In this document: piece after piece, positions 27,139 through 37,033 of the stretch | Layout: each line of letters starts with the position of its first letter | How positions within the stretch are numbered: position 1 is the first letter of the stretch | NCBI GenBank assembly: GCA_002355455.1 | Contig: AP017375.1 | Location: 3,286,001-3,350,000, forward strand | DNA length: 64,000 nt | Direction of reading: 5' to 3' | Origin: Stanieria sp. NIES-3757 | Lineage (GTDB): Bacteria > Cyanobacteriota > Cyanobacteriia > Cyanobacteriales > Xenococcaceae | Notes under the pieces: generated by a model | Told to the model about the DNA's origin: nothing | Databases searched by the model: none | What the model saw: only the letters and a program-made list of their open reading frames with translations | Translations under genes and position numbers: made by a program

Positions 27139-27978
27139 ATGTTTAATTCTTTATTGGAAATCTTCAAGACACAAGATGCTCGTCTTACTGTTAGTACTAG
27201 CTTTGATGATAAATATCTTAATTATGGCAAGATTTTATTAAATTCTTTACTGAAAAATTCTCCTCAAGTTCAAGTTAAAGTTTTAGCTATTAATCTTGCT
27301 CAAGAAAGCCTACAACAATATAATCAATTTAAAAATATAGAAATAATTTATGAAAATAAAGAATTTACTCATGCCTATGAACAGAGATTATATTCAATTG
27401 CCAGACGAATTTTTTTTATTAATGAACTGAGGTCTAATCCAAAGATAGAAAATTTACTTCAATTAGATGCTGATACAATTATTAGAAAAGATTTAAACAA
27501 ATTTGGCAAATTATTTAAACAAGGCGATCTTTGTATTTTTGCTAGACCAAAAATGAAGCATGAAGCCTTAAGATTAACCATGAATATTATAGGTTTATCT
27601 AATACTATGGTAGCCAAAACTTTAACTCAGGAATGGGTTGTCCAACTTTGGAATTTATTAGAACAACCTCAAGATAGCAAATATATCGATCAATTAACTT
27701 TATGGAAAGCTTATGAAAAAATCAATCATCAATCTAATATAAAATTAGTTAATTTAACTCATCCTTATATTGGTAGAACAGGAAATACTATTATTAGAGC
27801 TTTTGCTGCAACTAAAGATGCTAAAGGAGATACTAAACTCTTACAAGAATTGAATCAATATAGTTCTAATTTACTTCAGGATGCTCCTAGTAATGCACCT
27901 AAACCACCTGAAGATCAAAGTATTTTTCTCCACAAAGAATTTTTAAAAGAACAGTTTTCCCAAAGCGGTTTGGTTTAA
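27139..27978 (+). CDS. GT8-like glycosyltransferase
   Basis: This 279-residue protein has VSTSFDDKYLNYGKILLNSLLKN at the N-terminus and LLQLDADTIIRKDL (DxD near residue 114), the layout of GT8/Gly_transf_8 sugar transferases. The C-terminal part includes a His (IFLHKEFLKE) that may complete the metal site. It is the last gene of the rightward polysaccharide operon. The sugar added cannot be inferred. Confidence 0.72.
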   Translation: MFNSLLEIFKTQDARLTVSTSFDDKYLNYGKILLNSLLKNSPQVQVKVLAINLAQESLQQYNQFKNIEIIYENKEFTHAYEQRLYSIARRIFFINELRSNPKIENLLQLDADTIIRKDLNKFGKLFKQGDLCIFARPKMKHEALRLTMNIIGLSNTMVAKTLTQEWVVQLWNLLEQPQDSKYIDQLTLWKAYEKINHQSNIKLVNLTHPYIGRTGNTIIRAFAATKDAKGDTKLLQELNQYSSNLLQDAPSNAPKPPEDQSIFLHKEFLKEQFSQSGLV

Positions 27979-28081
27979 TTTTTAAATCAGGTGCAACAGG
28001 AGAATTTATTAATAATAGGTTTTCGTTTGCCCCTTTGCTCCCACTTTAAATGCAACGTCGTTTTTTAGTGTTCTTTTAAAC

Positions 28082-29362
28082 TTAACCTACTACCGATAAG
28101 TCTGACACAATCATTGAAGGAGTATAACAAGAACCATTCCAAGTCAAATCTTCACCTAAAGCAACAACTTGCTTGAGAACCGTATAAACATTACCAGCAA
28201 TCATTGTATCTTTAATCCTTCCAACTATCTCTCCATTTTCCACACGATAGCCCAAATCGATATTAATAGAAAAGTCGCCAGAAATATCCGCGCCACCACC
28301 AAGAATTTGATCGACAATGATGCCATTATTTAACTGATTAATTAAATCAAATAAAGAACCATTTCCAGGTGCAACAATTAAATTAATTAAAGAAGGAGTA
28401 GGATAACTACCTAACCCAGGACGAAAACCATTACCTGTACTACCTATCCCTAATTCTCTACCAATAGCGCGATCGCAGTAAAATTGTTCTAGTCTTCCAC
28501 CTACGATCAGATTAAGAGGTTGAGTGACAACGCCTTCATCATCAAAGGGGCAACTATAGGGTTCTTGATCTGGTTGCTGAGTTAGGGTAATCAATTCCGA
28601 AACTACTGCCTTACCTTTGCTTTCACTCCAAGGAGAAGAACCTTCTAAGACTCGTTTACCACTTAAAGCTGCGGAAACTGTTTCCCAGAACATAGTAACG
28701 GCATTGACTGTAAATAAAACAGGTACTTTTCCTGTGAGTGGGGTAGTATTAGTTTTTGCCCAGTTAAGACGTTGGATCATTTGCTGGACAATTTGTTCAG
28801 GATTTAATTTTTCTCGACTGTATTCGCCGTCATAGATGCCTAAAAAATCTTCTCCTCTAACCAACTCTGCACCGAGATAATAACTCAAAGAAGTATCAGT
28901 ATATTGACAATGAAGTCCCCGAGAATTAATTAAAATAGTAGTCTCTTCTTCACATTCAAATTCTGCCGAACAAACAATTTCTGGGTAAGCTTGACGAAGA
29001 GTTGCGATCGCATTTTGACCCATTTCGATGAAAGTTTCCACAGGTAAAACTGTACCTTGATTAGAAATAATCTCTGTTCGTGCTTCAGTTAATTCAATAG
29101 TTTCAGGTTCATTTAATTGAGAAAGGGCTAATGCTTTATCTACCAAAGTTTCTGCATCTACCTGTCCATAAGCTACAGCTAAACCAGGACAATTATCTCG
29201 CCAAATTCTTAATGCAGTTCCTTCTGATTGAGAACTTTCTAACTGTTTGAGGCGATTCCCTTCAAAAAAAACTGGGCGAGATTGCGATCGCACTTGGTAA
29301 ACTTCCGCGTTTGTTGCACCCTTTTGTTTTGCCAGTTCTAATAATTGTTCTAGCTGTTGCAT
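28082..29362 (-). CDS. PmbA/TldE-family metalloprotease-like protein
   Basis: This 426-residue protein is of the TldD/PmbA family, which matures peptide modifications or degrades CcdA-like antitoxins as a TldD-TldE pair. The typical blocks are present: GTALRIWRDNCPGLAVAYG, LINSRGLHC, and the C-terminal GGGADISGDFSINIDLGYRVENGEIVGRIKDTMIAGN. There is no HExxxH metal motif, so it is the PmbA (TldE) partner rather than TldD. It is complete, with a normal length. Confidence 0.88.
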   Translation of the reverse strand: MQQLEQLLELAKQKGATNAEVYQVRSQSRPVFFEGNRLKQLESSQSEGTALRIWRDNCPGLAVAYGQVDAETLVDKALALSQLNEPETIELTEARTEIISNQGTVLPVETFIEMGQNAIATLRQAYPEIVCSAEFECEEETTILINSRGLHCQYTDTSLSYYLGAELVRGEDFLGIYDGEYSREKLNPEQIVQQMIQRLNWAKTNTTPLTGKVPVLFTVNAVTMFWETVSAALSGKRVLEGSSPWSESKGKAVVSELITLTQQPDQEPYSCPFDDEGVVTQPLNLIVGGRLEQFYCDRAIGRELGIGSTGNGFRPGLGSYPTPSLINLIVAPGNGSLFDLINQLNNGIIVDQILGGGADISGDFSINIDLGYRVENGEIVGRIKDTMIAGNVYTVLKQVVALGEDLTWNGSCYTPSMIVSDLSVVG

Positions 29363-29501
29363 GAAGATTTAAGTTAGATGTATCAAAAATTTTATTCTAT
29401 TTACAATTAAATAAAGAGCTTTTTAAAAGCCGAATAATCATACTACAAAAAGTGTAAAAATAAGCATCAAAATTACCAATCAGCAACTGCTATCGTTTAG
29501 T

Positions 29502-30122
29502 TTAGTCTTTATTGCTCTCGATTAATTTAATTAACCATAAATTGAATTCTTCTATGTAGGAAAAATTACGTTTTATTATCTCCTTAATTAAAATCTTTTC
29601 TGGATGATTGACTAAATAATTCTTAGCTGCTGCTTGCCAGCTATCCCACTTCAGTAGCTCAATCGTATCAAGATACAGCGAATGCTCAATTTCAAAATCT
29701 GGCTGCTCGAACTCAAAACCAATTGAAGAGTGCAATTCTATCAATGGTAGACTTCGATGCTGAATATAGTTTCTTAGTCCTTGAATGAAACTATTCTCAG
29801 CGTTATCCTTGAACATTTCTCCTTTCTTGAGTTTTATCTCAGACAACAAAGATGTGTCGGTTAGCGATTTTTCTGCCGCATAAGTTTGTTCTCTTAGAGA
29901 AAACCAAGCGGATAGATAGTTATGGAGTAAACGAGCCGTCTCCTTTTTAAATAACTCAAATTTCTCAGTTTGATGTTGACGTACTGCCAAGTCAAATGCT
30001 TCAACATCTTGCTTATATATCTCTTCAGTATAAGCATCAACTGCTTTCTCAAAGTCAAGAAAATTTTGCTTAAAAATATAAAAAGTGTACTTACTGACTT
30101 CTTCTAGTGATTTTATAGACAT
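29502..30122 (-). CDS. Helical hypothetical protein (206 aa)
   Basis: Not recognised. The sequence is nearly all alpha-helical, with charged coiled-coil-like segments through residues 1-110. The motif GLRNYIQHRSLPLIEL near residue 115 resembles the RNxxxH-type active site of HEPN-like domains, but this is only a hint. It sits directly upstream-adjacent to the Uma2 nuclease gene (12 bases between them, same strand), so the two may be an accessory pair. Confidence 0.6.
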   Translation of the reverse strand: MSIKSLEEVSKYTFYIFKQNFLDFEKAVDAYTEEIYKQDVEAFDLAVRQHQTEKFELFKKETARLLHNYLSAWFSLREQTYAAEKSLTDTSLLSEIKLKKGEMFKDNAENSFIQGLRNYIQHRSLPLIELHSSIGFEFEQPDFEIEHSLYLDTIELLKWDSWQAAAKNYLVNHPEKILIKEIIKRNFSYIEEFNLWLIKLIESNKD

Positions 30123-30134
30123 TATTTCTTCAAA

Positions 30135-30716
30135 TCAAAGAATTTCATTTAAATCTAAAATAAATCCAGGTAAAACATCTTCTCCTGATAGAGTTTGAGG
30201 ATGATTTAAAATTTCTATTTGTTGCCCAAATCGATATATTTCTACTATTTTTGCTGATGGTTCGATTAACCAACCAAGTTGAACGCCATTATCCAAATAC
30301 TCCTGCATCTTTGCTTGTAAGTCTTCATATCGCTGATTTTTGAGATCGCTAGGACTGACTAATTCGATCACAAAATCGGGAGCAATTGGAGGAAATCCAT
30401 CTTGTTGAGCTTGAGTCAATTGATTCCATCTTTTTAGTTTAATCCAACTAACATCGGGACTTCTTCTTGCGCCATTAGGTAAGACAAACACTGTAGAAGA
30501 ATCAAAAGCTTGTCCTAATTTGGTTTGACGATTCCAATTTCCTAAATCTAGGTACAAGTTGAAATTCTTTTTTCCTGCGGTTCCACCAGTGGGACTCATG
30601 ACAATTAATTCTCCAGTTGCAGTTAACTCCATTCGTGCTAATTGTTCGGCGGATGCTAGTTGCTCGAATTGTTCTGGAGTTACTCGAAATCCTTTAGGAA
30701 TAGCGATCGCTTCCAT
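30135..30716 (-). CDS. Uma2 (DUF820) family endonuclease-like protein
   Basis: This 193-residue protein belongs to the Uma2/DUF820 family, a PD-(D/E)xK nuclease fold hugely expanded in cyanobacteria. Seen here are RRSPDVSWIKLKRW, PDFVIELVSPSD and MQEYLDNGVQLGWLI, giving the D-(x)-E-x-V core; the Lys is replaced by Val or shifted, as is common. The biological role is unclear, though mobility links are often proposed. It probably shares a transcript with the 206-residue protein downstream. Confidence 0.88.
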   Translation of the reverse strand: MEAIAIPKGFRVTPEQFEQLASAEQLARMELTATGELIVMSPTGGTAGKKNFNLYLDLGNWNRQTKLGQAFDSSTVFVLPNGARRSPDVSWIKLKRWNQLTQAQQDGFPPIAPDFVIELVSPSDLKNQRYEDLQAKMQEYLDNGVQLGWLIEPSAKIVEIYRFGQQIEILNHPQTLSGEDVLPGFILDLNEIL

Positions 30717-30788
30717 CTTTTTTGTTTTAACTGATTTCTTTGATTATTATTTTAAAGCTTTTGATCTGGTTCAATTTTCATCAAATGA

Positions 30789-31739
30789 CTACGCAGTAGC
30801 AGCAAAGCGATCGCTTGCCTCAATTAAAGCAGTACGAATTCCTGGTTCAGTCATAGAATGTCCTGCATCGGGAACAACTATAAATTCTGCTTCTTGCCAA
30901 GCTTGATGTAATTCCCAAGCGGTAATCATCGGACAAACCACATCATATCTACCTTGAACGATAACTGCTGGTAGATGACGAATACGGTCAACATTGTCTA
31001 ACAATTGATTGGGTGTTTTAAAAAATCCTTTGTTAACAAAATAATGACATTCAATGCGTGCAAAAGCCTCCGCAAAATCAGCTTCACCAAAACGTTGAAT
31101 TGTAGTTTCTGAAGGAAAAAGTTTACTAGTACTTCCCTCCCAAACTGACCAAGTGCGGGCAGCTTCCAGACGAACTTGATGAGCTTCGCTAGTCAATCTT
31201 CGGTAATAGGCAGATAACAAATCGTGACGTTCTTCAACAGGAATCGGTTTGAGATACTCTTGCCAAGCATCAGGAAAAATATAACTTGCCCCTTCCTGAT
31301 AAAACCAATGTAACTCTAGAGGACGCAACATAAAAATGCCCCGTAAAATCAAACCCAAACAACTTTCAGGATGAGTTTGACTATAAGCAAGGGCTAAAGT
31401 ACTACCCCAACTACCTCCAAAAACAACCCATTGTTGAATATTTAAATGTTTTCTCAGTTTTTCAATATCGCTCACTAAATCCCAAGTAGTATTCTCTCTT
31501 AACTCTGCATAGGGAGTACTTTGACCGCAACCACGTTGATCGAAAATAATAATACGCCATAAATTCGGATCGAAATACTGCCGATACATCGGTGTAATAC
31601 CACCACCAGGGCCACCATGCAAAAAAATTACTGGTTTACCATCAGGATTTCCAGACTCTTCAAAATGAATTGTATGTAACTCAGAAACCTGCAATTTCCC
31701 TTGGTTATAAGGTTCAATTGGCGGATATAATTCTCTCAT
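30789..31739 (-). CDS. pip: Prolyl aminopeptidase (proline iminopeptidase)
   Basis: This S33-family alpha/beta hydrolase releases N-terminal proline from peptides. The 316-residue length fits. HGGPGGGITP (41-50) is the oxyanion signature, FDQRGCGQS follows, the nucleophile is GGSWGS (Ser110), and the His is in DAGHSMTEPG near the end. There is no signal peptide. It is divergent from the NDH-2 gene with about 70 bases between, so both promoters lie there. Confidence 0.93.
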   Translation of the reverse strand: MRELYPPIEPYNQGKLQVSELHTIHFEESGNPDGKPVIFLHGGPGGGITPMYRQYFDPNLWRIIIFDQRGCGQSTPYAELRENTTWDLVSDIEKLRKHLNIQQWVVFGGSWGSTLALAYSQTHPESCLGLILRGIFMLRPLELHWFYQEGASYIFPDAWQEYLKPIPVEERHDLLSAYYRRLTSEAHQVRLEAARTWSVWEGSTSKLFPSETTIQRFGEADFAEAFARIECHYFVNKGFFKTPNQLLDNVDRIRHLPAVIVQGRYDVVCPMITAWELHQAWQEAEFIVVPDAGHSMTEPGIRTALIEASDRFAATA

Positions 31740-31809
31740 TTCTACCCCTGTTCAAACTAAACTCTTGTTATCCTAAAATCAGTCTCCTGCAACCAACAAC
31801 AGCACTGTT

Positions 31810-32997
31810 ATGACTGATAAACAACGTATCTGCATCCTTGGTGGTGGCTTTGGCGGTTTGTATACTGCCTTGCGATTAAGTCAATTACCTTGGGAAAAAG
31901 AACAACAACCAGAAATAGTTCTAGTAGACAAAAGCGATCGCTTTTTATTTGCACCTTTACTCTATGAGTTAGTTACAGAAGAACTACAAACTTGGGAAAT
32001 TGCCCCTCCCTTTGAAGAAATTTTGGCAGACACAGGAATAGTATTTTATCAAGCCTCGGTGACAGATATCGATCTTGAGGCAAAAAGAGTCAAATTAGAC
32101 CACTCCTCAGAACTGACTTACTCTAAATTAGTCATTGCGATGGGCGGAAAAACTCCTCTCAATAACGTTCCTGGGGCGATTCTTCATGCAATTCCTTTTC
32201 GTACTCTCAATGATGCTTATCGGCTTAGAGAAGAATTACGATTATTAGAACAATCAAATCAAGACAAAATTAGGGTTGCAGTGGTCGGTGGTGGTTACAG
32301 TGGTGTGGAATTAGCTTGTAAAATAGCAGACCGCCTCGGCGACAAAGGTAGAATTAGAATTATTGACCGCGGAGACAAAATCCTTCAAGATAGTTCTCAA
32401 TTTAATCAGGAAGCAGCTAGTAAGGCGTTAGAAAAACGGAAAATTTGGTTAGATTTAGAAACCGAAGTCGAGCAAGTCGAAGCTGATAGTATTTCTTTAG
32501 CTTATAAAGGAAAAGTAGATACTATTCCCGTAGATTTGGTGTTGTGGACGGTCGGAAATCAAGTTTCAGAATTAATGAGAAAACTGCCTCTACCTCAAGA
32601 TTCTCAAGGTTTGTTAAAAACTAATGCCAATCTACAAATATTAGAACACGAAGATATCTTTGCTTTGGGAGATATCGCTAGTTGCCAAGATGCCACAGGA
32701 CAATTAGTACCTGCCACAGCACAAGTCGCTTTTCAACAGTCAGATTATTGCGCTTGGAATATCTGGGCTAGTTTAAGCGATCGCCCGTTATTACCTTTCC
32801 GTTATCAACCTTTAGGCGAAATGATGACCCTAGGGGTGGATAATGCTAGTATTAGCGGTTTAGGTTTAAACTTAGATGGTTCTCTTGCTTATATCGCCCG
32901 TCGTCTAATTTATCTTTACCGCTTACCTACTCTCAAGCATCAGCTTACAGTGGGATTTAATTGGATCACTCAACCGCTAGTTGAGTTGTTGACTTAA
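31810..32997 (+). CDS. ndbB: Type II NADH dehydrogenase-like FAD oxidoreductase, NdbB type
   Basis: This 395-residue flavoprotein has two Rossmann motifs: ILGGGFGGLYTALRL for FAD and VAVVGGGYSGVELACKIA near residue 155 for NAD(P)H. The FAD-binding end is EDIFALGDIASC. Cyanobacterial NdbB (slr1743 type) reduces demethylphylloquinone in phylloquinone synthesis; the segment ELVTEELQTWEIAPPF looks like that group. NdbA or NdbC cannot be fully excluded. The pentapeptide gene begins 20 bases downstream, suggesting an operon. Confidence 0.8.
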   Translation: MTDKQRICILGGGFGGLYTALRLSQLPWEKEQQPEIVLVDKSDRFLFAPLLYELVTEELQTWEIAPPFEEILADTGIVFYQASVTDIDLEAKRVKLDHSSELTYSKLVIAMGGKTPLNNVPGAILHAIPFRTLNDAYRLREELRLLEQSNQDKIRVAVVGGGYSGVELACKIADRLGDKGRIRIIDRGDKILQDSSQFNQEAASKALEKRKIWLDLETEVEQVEADSISLAYKGKVDTIPVDLVLWTVGNQVSELMRKLPLPQDSQGLLKTNANLQILEHEDIFALGDIASCQDATGQLVPATAQVAFQQSDYCAWNIWASLSDRPLLPFRYQPLGEMMTLGVDNASISGLGLNLDGSLAYIARRLIYLYRLPTLKHQLTVGFNWITQPLVELLT

Positions 32998-33017
32998 CGC
33001 AAAAGTTAGTTAGAACA

Positions 33018-33521
33018 ATGAACACGAGGATAATTAAGCAATTTGGAATTAAACTAATAACTTTGGTAATGGTACTACTTGTTGGTAGTATTAGTGTTTT
33101 GGTAGAGCCTACCTGGGCAGTAAATTATAATAATCGCGCTTTGATTGATACTGACTTTTCCCATCAAGATCTCAGAGACGCTTCTTTCGATCATGCGAGT
33201 TTGCGTGGTAGTGACTTTAGCTATTCAGATCTTAGTGGAGTGCGTTTATTTGGTTCTAATCTGTCTAGGGTTAATTTTACAGGGGCAAATCTTTCTAATG
33301 CAGATTTAGAATCTTGTCGTCTGACACGCGCTAATTTTACTAACGCTATCTTGACGGGGGCTTTTATGACCAATACGTTATTAGATGAAGCCATTATCGA
33401 AGGGGCTGATTTTACTAACGCACTGCTTAGTCCCATTACTGAAAAAATTCTGTGTGAAAAGGCTTCGGGTACTAATCCTACTACAGGACGCAATACCAAA
33501 GATACTTTGTTCTGTCCTTAA
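33018..33521 (+). CDS. Exported pentapeptide-repeat protein, lumenal type
   Basis: The 167-residue protein has a signal peptide (to about residue 34, ...EPTWA) and then about 17 A(D/N)LXX-type pentapeptides (for example LRGSDFSYSD, ANLSNADLES), forming a right-handed beta-helix. The end LSPITEKILCEKASGTNPTTGRNTKDTLFCP with two cysteines is characteristic of thylakoid-lumen pentapeptide proteins of unknown role. Its position just behind the NDH-2 gene hints at a thylakoid link. Confidence 0.82.
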   Translation: MNTRIIKQFGIKLITLVMVLLVGSISVLVEPTWAVNYNNRALIDTDFSHQDLRDASFDHASLRGSDFSYSDLSGVRLFGSNLSRVNFTGANLSNADLESCRLTRANFTNAILTGAFMTNTLLDEAIIEGADFTNALLSPITEKILCEKASGTNPTTGRNTKDTLFCP

Positions 33522-33537
33522 TTTTAGATTGTTAGTT

Positions 33538-33555
33538 GACGTAGCCTGCTACGTC
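33538..33555. repeat. 8-bp perfect hairpin of a dispersed cyanobacterial repeat
   Basis: GACGTAGC (33538-33545) and GCTACGTC (33548-33555) are perfect inverted repeats with a 2-nt loop, followed by TCTAC. The sequence resembles a repeat I know from many cyanobacterial intergenic regions. It may end the ndbB-pentapeptide transcript. A second 8-bp stem (GGTGTTTA 33639-33646 with TAAACACC 33670-33677) lies directly before the next start codon. Confidence 0.5.
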
Positions 33556-33685
33556 TCTACCACTCCTAAGCTTTACTCCAAAAGAAATTGATTATAATTG
33601 TCAAGAAATTGAATTAACCAATAATTATTGTGTTGCCAGGTGTTTAGAGACGATTCGCTACAATGCTGGTAAACACCCAATAGCT

Positions 33686-34657
33686 ATGAATAAACACACT
33701 CGACGCAACTTTCTGATTGGTGGTGTTGCTGCTGCGACTGCAATTGGTGGAAAAACATTGACACAATCTCATTCCCAAACAACCCAAGCGTCAATTAAAA
33801 TAACTCAGACGATGCCAGAAAGAGTTTTGGGTAAAACTGGAATTAGTTTACCGATTTTTGGGTTAGGTGGTGCTGGACAAACTCCTTTATCTAATCAAGG
33901 AAAAGAATCAGAAGCGATCGCTCTAGTCGAAAAAGCTTTATCTTTGGGAATCCGCTATTATGATACCGCTGCCAGTTATGGCCCTAGTGAAGCAAATTTA
34001 GGCAAAATTTTACCCGCTTATCGCCAGCAAATCTATCTTAATAGTAAAACTGCTGCTCGCGATCGCGATGGAGCATGGCGTGACTTAGAGCGATCGCTAA
34101 AAAATCTCAATACTGATTATTTAGATGGTTGGCAATTGCATCATGTTTCTTTTATGGAAGAATTAGAACAAATCTTGGGAGAAAATGGCGCAATTAAAGC
34201 CTTTGAAGAGGCTAAAGAGCAAAAATTGGTCAAATATTTAGGTATCACTGGTCACCACGAACCCGACGTGATTGCAGCAGGATTAACCAGATATCCTTTT
34301 GATACTACCTTAATTTCTTTAAATGCAGCCGACATTCATCATCCTCGCCCCTTTTCTACGACTGTACTTCCTGTTGCCCAAGCCAAAAATGTGGGTGTGA
34401 TCGCGATGAAAATTCCAGCTTATGGACGTTTGTTTCAACCTGGTCTTTTAGAAGGGATGCATCAAGCAATGGGTTATACTCTTTCTTTATCAGGAGTACA
34501 CTGCTGTGTTATCGCTGCTGAAAATCCCGAACAATTAGAAGCTAATTTTAAAGTTGCCCAAGCTTTCCAACCTCTTGAGCAAACAGCCATGAAAGATATT
34601 GAACAACTGACTGTTAATGCAGGAGAAGCAGGTGCTTTTTTCCGTCAATGGACTTGA
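33686..34657 (+). CDS. Tat-exported aldo/keto reductase
   Basis: The 323-residue protein starts with a twin-arginine signal (HTRRNFLIGGVAAATAIGG), so it is probably exported folded, possibly to lumen or periplasm. The AKR barrel carries the catalytic tetrad: Asp and Tyr in YYDTAASYG, Lys in NSKTAA, His in WQLHHV. Exported AKRs of this kind often bind NADP or lack it; the cofactor site cannot be judged here. No operon partner is apparent. Confidence 0.85.
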   Translation: MNKHTRRNFLIGGVAAATAIGGKTLTQSHSQTTQASIKITQTMPERVLGKTGISLPIFGLGGAGQTPLSNQGKESEAIALVEKALSLGIRYYDTAASYGPSEANLGKILPAYRQQIYLNSKTAARDRDGAWRDLERSLKNLNTDYLDGWQLHHVSFMEELEQILGENGAIKAFEEAKEQKLVKYLGITGHHEPDVIAAGLTRYPFDTTLISLNAADIHHPRPFSTTVLPVAQAKNVGVIAMKIPAYGRLFQPGLLEGMHQAMGYTLSLSGVHCCVIAAENPEQLEANFKVAQAFQPLEQTAMKDIEQLTVNAGEAGAFFRQWT

Positions 34658-34725
34658 TAGTTCAAATTTACTTACAGCTATTTTCAGTTGAATAGAACCA
34701 CAGTTATGTAGTTTTGTTCTTCTGC

Positions 34726-34746
34726 CTTTTTACTTTTTACTTTTTA
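34726..34746 (+). repeat. Three tandem CTTTTTA heptamers
   Basis: CTTTTTA occurs three times in a row between the aldo/keto reductase and CLC genes. Short heptameric repeats of this kind are common between cyanobacterial genes and vary in copy number. Confidence 0.7.
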
Positions 34747-34798
34747 CTTCCTGCCTTACTTTCACAAATAAATTTTGTAGCCATCGAATTCACGTTAA

Positions 34799-36694
34799 TT
34801 AGGTTCTTACTTCCTCGGAACTAATGAGATCGACTTTCATGCTTGTCAGACTTTCTGTCAGATAAGGTAAAAGTGCTGCTTGAGTTTCTACTAGATCGCT
34901 TGCCAAAAGAATTTGATTGCGATCGATGATGCCCAAAACTTGCCTAGGGCGATCGCGTGAGACTACAGGTAATAAATATAGTCCTCTTGTTCCCATGCGT
35001 TCTACAACTTCTTTCAAAGATTCATCTGCATAAGCATAAAGAATTTCTAGAGTGCAAATATCGGCAATCTTTTGTTCAAATAGAGAAAAATCATCAGATT
35101 GCTGTTGTAATTTAAAAATTGCTTTTTTAATATCTGCTAAGGTAACTACTCCCATTAGCTTATCTTGACAATCAAATACCAAAGCAGTGTGACATTGAGT
35201 TTGAATCATTTTTTGTCCTGCTGCTAGAGTATTAGTCCCTTCCGTTAAAGCAAGATAGAAAGTTTTCATTACCTCAGCAACAGTTACTTGTTCTAATTTA
35301 TCTACTTCATCTTGTTTATCTAAATTCATCCCCATTTGTTGGAAATTCAAACCTGCCACTGCACTTTGCGCTTCGATTTGTTCAACCATCCACACAGCCA
35401 CACCAACAGTTACCATCGCAGGTAAAATAATGAGATAGTTTCTAGTCAATTCAAACAATAAGATAATTGCAGTTAAAGGTGCTTTGACACTACCAGCAAG
35501 TACCGCAGCCATTCCTACGATCGCATAAGCTTGAGGTGCAATTGTTAATTGATCTGGGGGTAAGAAGTTATTGAGAAGATTACCATAAATTGAGCCGAGA
35601 CAAGCCCCCAAAAACATGGCAGGGGCAAAAACTCCTCCGACTAAACCACTACCCAAACTAATTGCTGTGGTTAGTAATTTAACAATTAATAATAAACATA
35701 ATAAAGAAAGGGAAAATTTTTCTCCAGTTAAAATCACCTCTAAAGTGCCGTAACCCACACCCAGAATTTGAGGTAATTGCAAAGCAATACTACCTAATGC
35801 CAATCCACCTAAAACTGGTTTAATAACTGTAGGTAAATTACTCAACCACTTATCCTGAAAACAAGCTTGAGTTAATTTAATTGCTTGGGTATAAGCTAGG
35901 GAAATTAAACTGGCAAGTAATCCTAACCCCAGATAAAATAGCCATTCCCAATGACTATTAACCTGATAGGCTGGTACATTAAAAGCTGGATGAACCCCTA
36001 AAAAAATCCGAGACGCGATCGCACTAAAAACCGCCGAGAGTAAAATTAAACCAACTGCTGGTGAAGTAAAAGATGTACCCAATACTACTTCTAGGGCAAA
36101 AAACACACCTGCGATCGGTGCATTAAAACCTGCTGCTAATCCTGCTGCTACACCAGCACCTAATAATAAACGATAACGTTCTTTAGATACTTGGAACAAC
36201 TGCCCCAATAAAATGCCAATATTTGAACCTATTTCTACCGAAGGACTTTCCGGCCCTAAAGAAGCCCCTGTTCCCAAAGAAATTGCTGCTGCCAACATTT
36301 TCACAATTGGTCTGAGGGGAGAAATAACTTGTACTCTAGGATTAGTTAATAAAGCAGAAAATTCTTGACCTAAAATCTCTGGATAACGCCAGCGCATCAA
36401 ACCAACGATTAAACCACCTAAAATAGGAATTGAAATTAAAGTCCAACCCCCCCAGACTGAAATTGTTCCTAATAACAGATCGAAACTTAAATGTTCCCAG
36501 AGGTTAATCAGTTGATGAAACAAAACCATGGTCAAACCCGAACCACCACCAATTAACAAAGCTGCAATTAGTACTATTAATTCGGACGAAGGCTGTAAGC
36601 GATTAAGTAAACTAGTAAAACGATCTGAGAGGGAAAATTGTTTTGATTTGACAGGTAAAAGTACCTTCGACTCAGGAATAGTAGTTGTCATCAA
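34799..36694 (-). CDS. CLC chloride channel/antiporter with CBS domains
   Basis: This 631-residue protein has about ten membrane helices and the CLC selectivity motifs: GTGASLGPESPSVEIGSNIG (gating Glu kept), GFNAPIAGVFFALE and GSGLVGGVFAPAMFLGA. Two CBS domains occupy about residues 465-615 and may sense adenine nucleotides. Bacterial CLCs exchange chloride for protons. The first methionines (MMTTT) give two possible starts; the difference is one residue. Confidence 0.92.
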   Translation of the reverse strand: MMTTTIPESKVLLPVKSKQFSLSDRFTSLLNRLQPSSELIVLIAALLIGGGSGLTMVLFHQLINLWEHLSFDLLLGTISVWGGWTLISIPILGGLIVGLMRWRYPEILGQEFSALLTNPRVQVISPLRPIVKMLAAAISLGTGASLGPESPSVEIGSNIGILLGQLFQVSKERYRLLLGAGVAAGLAAGFNAPIAGVFFALEVVLGTSFTSPAVGLILLSAVFSAIASRIFLGVHPAFNVPAYQVNSHWEWLFYLGLGLLASLISLAYTQAIKLTQACFQDKWLSNLPTVIKPVLGGLALGSIALQLPQILGVGYGTLEVILTGEKFSLSLLCLLLIVKLLTTAISLGSGLVGGVFAPAMFLGACLGSIYGNLLNNFLPPDQLTIAPQAYAIVGMAAVLAGSVKAPLTAIILLFELTRNYLIILPAMVTVGVAVWMVEQIEAQSAVAGLNFQQMGMNLDKQDEVDKLEQVTVAEVMKTFYLALTEGTNTLAAGQKMIQTQCHTALVFDCQDKLMGVVTLADIKKAIFKLQQQSDDFSLFEQKIADICTLEILYAYADESLKEVVERMGTRGLYLLPVVSRDRPRQVLGIIDRNQILLASDLVETQAALLPYLTESLTSMKVDLISSEEVRT

Positions 36695-37033
36695 AGGAAC
36701 AAAAATAAGCGAACAAGCAGCTTAATCTAATTGTTAATTTATTTGAGCAGGCTTGAGCTAAATTATTAGACAAATACTGACCATCGTGAAATCAGGAAAC
36801 AGCATAACTTCACTCGCCTTGTGGCTACTGAATCCTGACTACTTTTGTTCGATCTGTTTATGATTTAATTTCTGCCCACCTAACTAAATTATATAAATAT
36901 TCTGGGTAGTAGAGCACAATCACTTTACTGCATTTTCTGTAGCATCAATTGTCTCTTAATATGTTGTATTCCATCTCAATACTTCCCAGTTTTGTGATGG
37001 TGAGCAAAAATTATTTTGAACTAATTTGATTTG
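36695..37033. other. Intergenic region, no gene seen
   Basis: About 340 bases lie between the divergently ended CLC gene and the 95-residue gene. A weak inverted repeat (TCAGGA near 36793, TCCTGA near 36835) is present; otherwise I see no frame, terminator or repeat. Confidence 0.4.
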
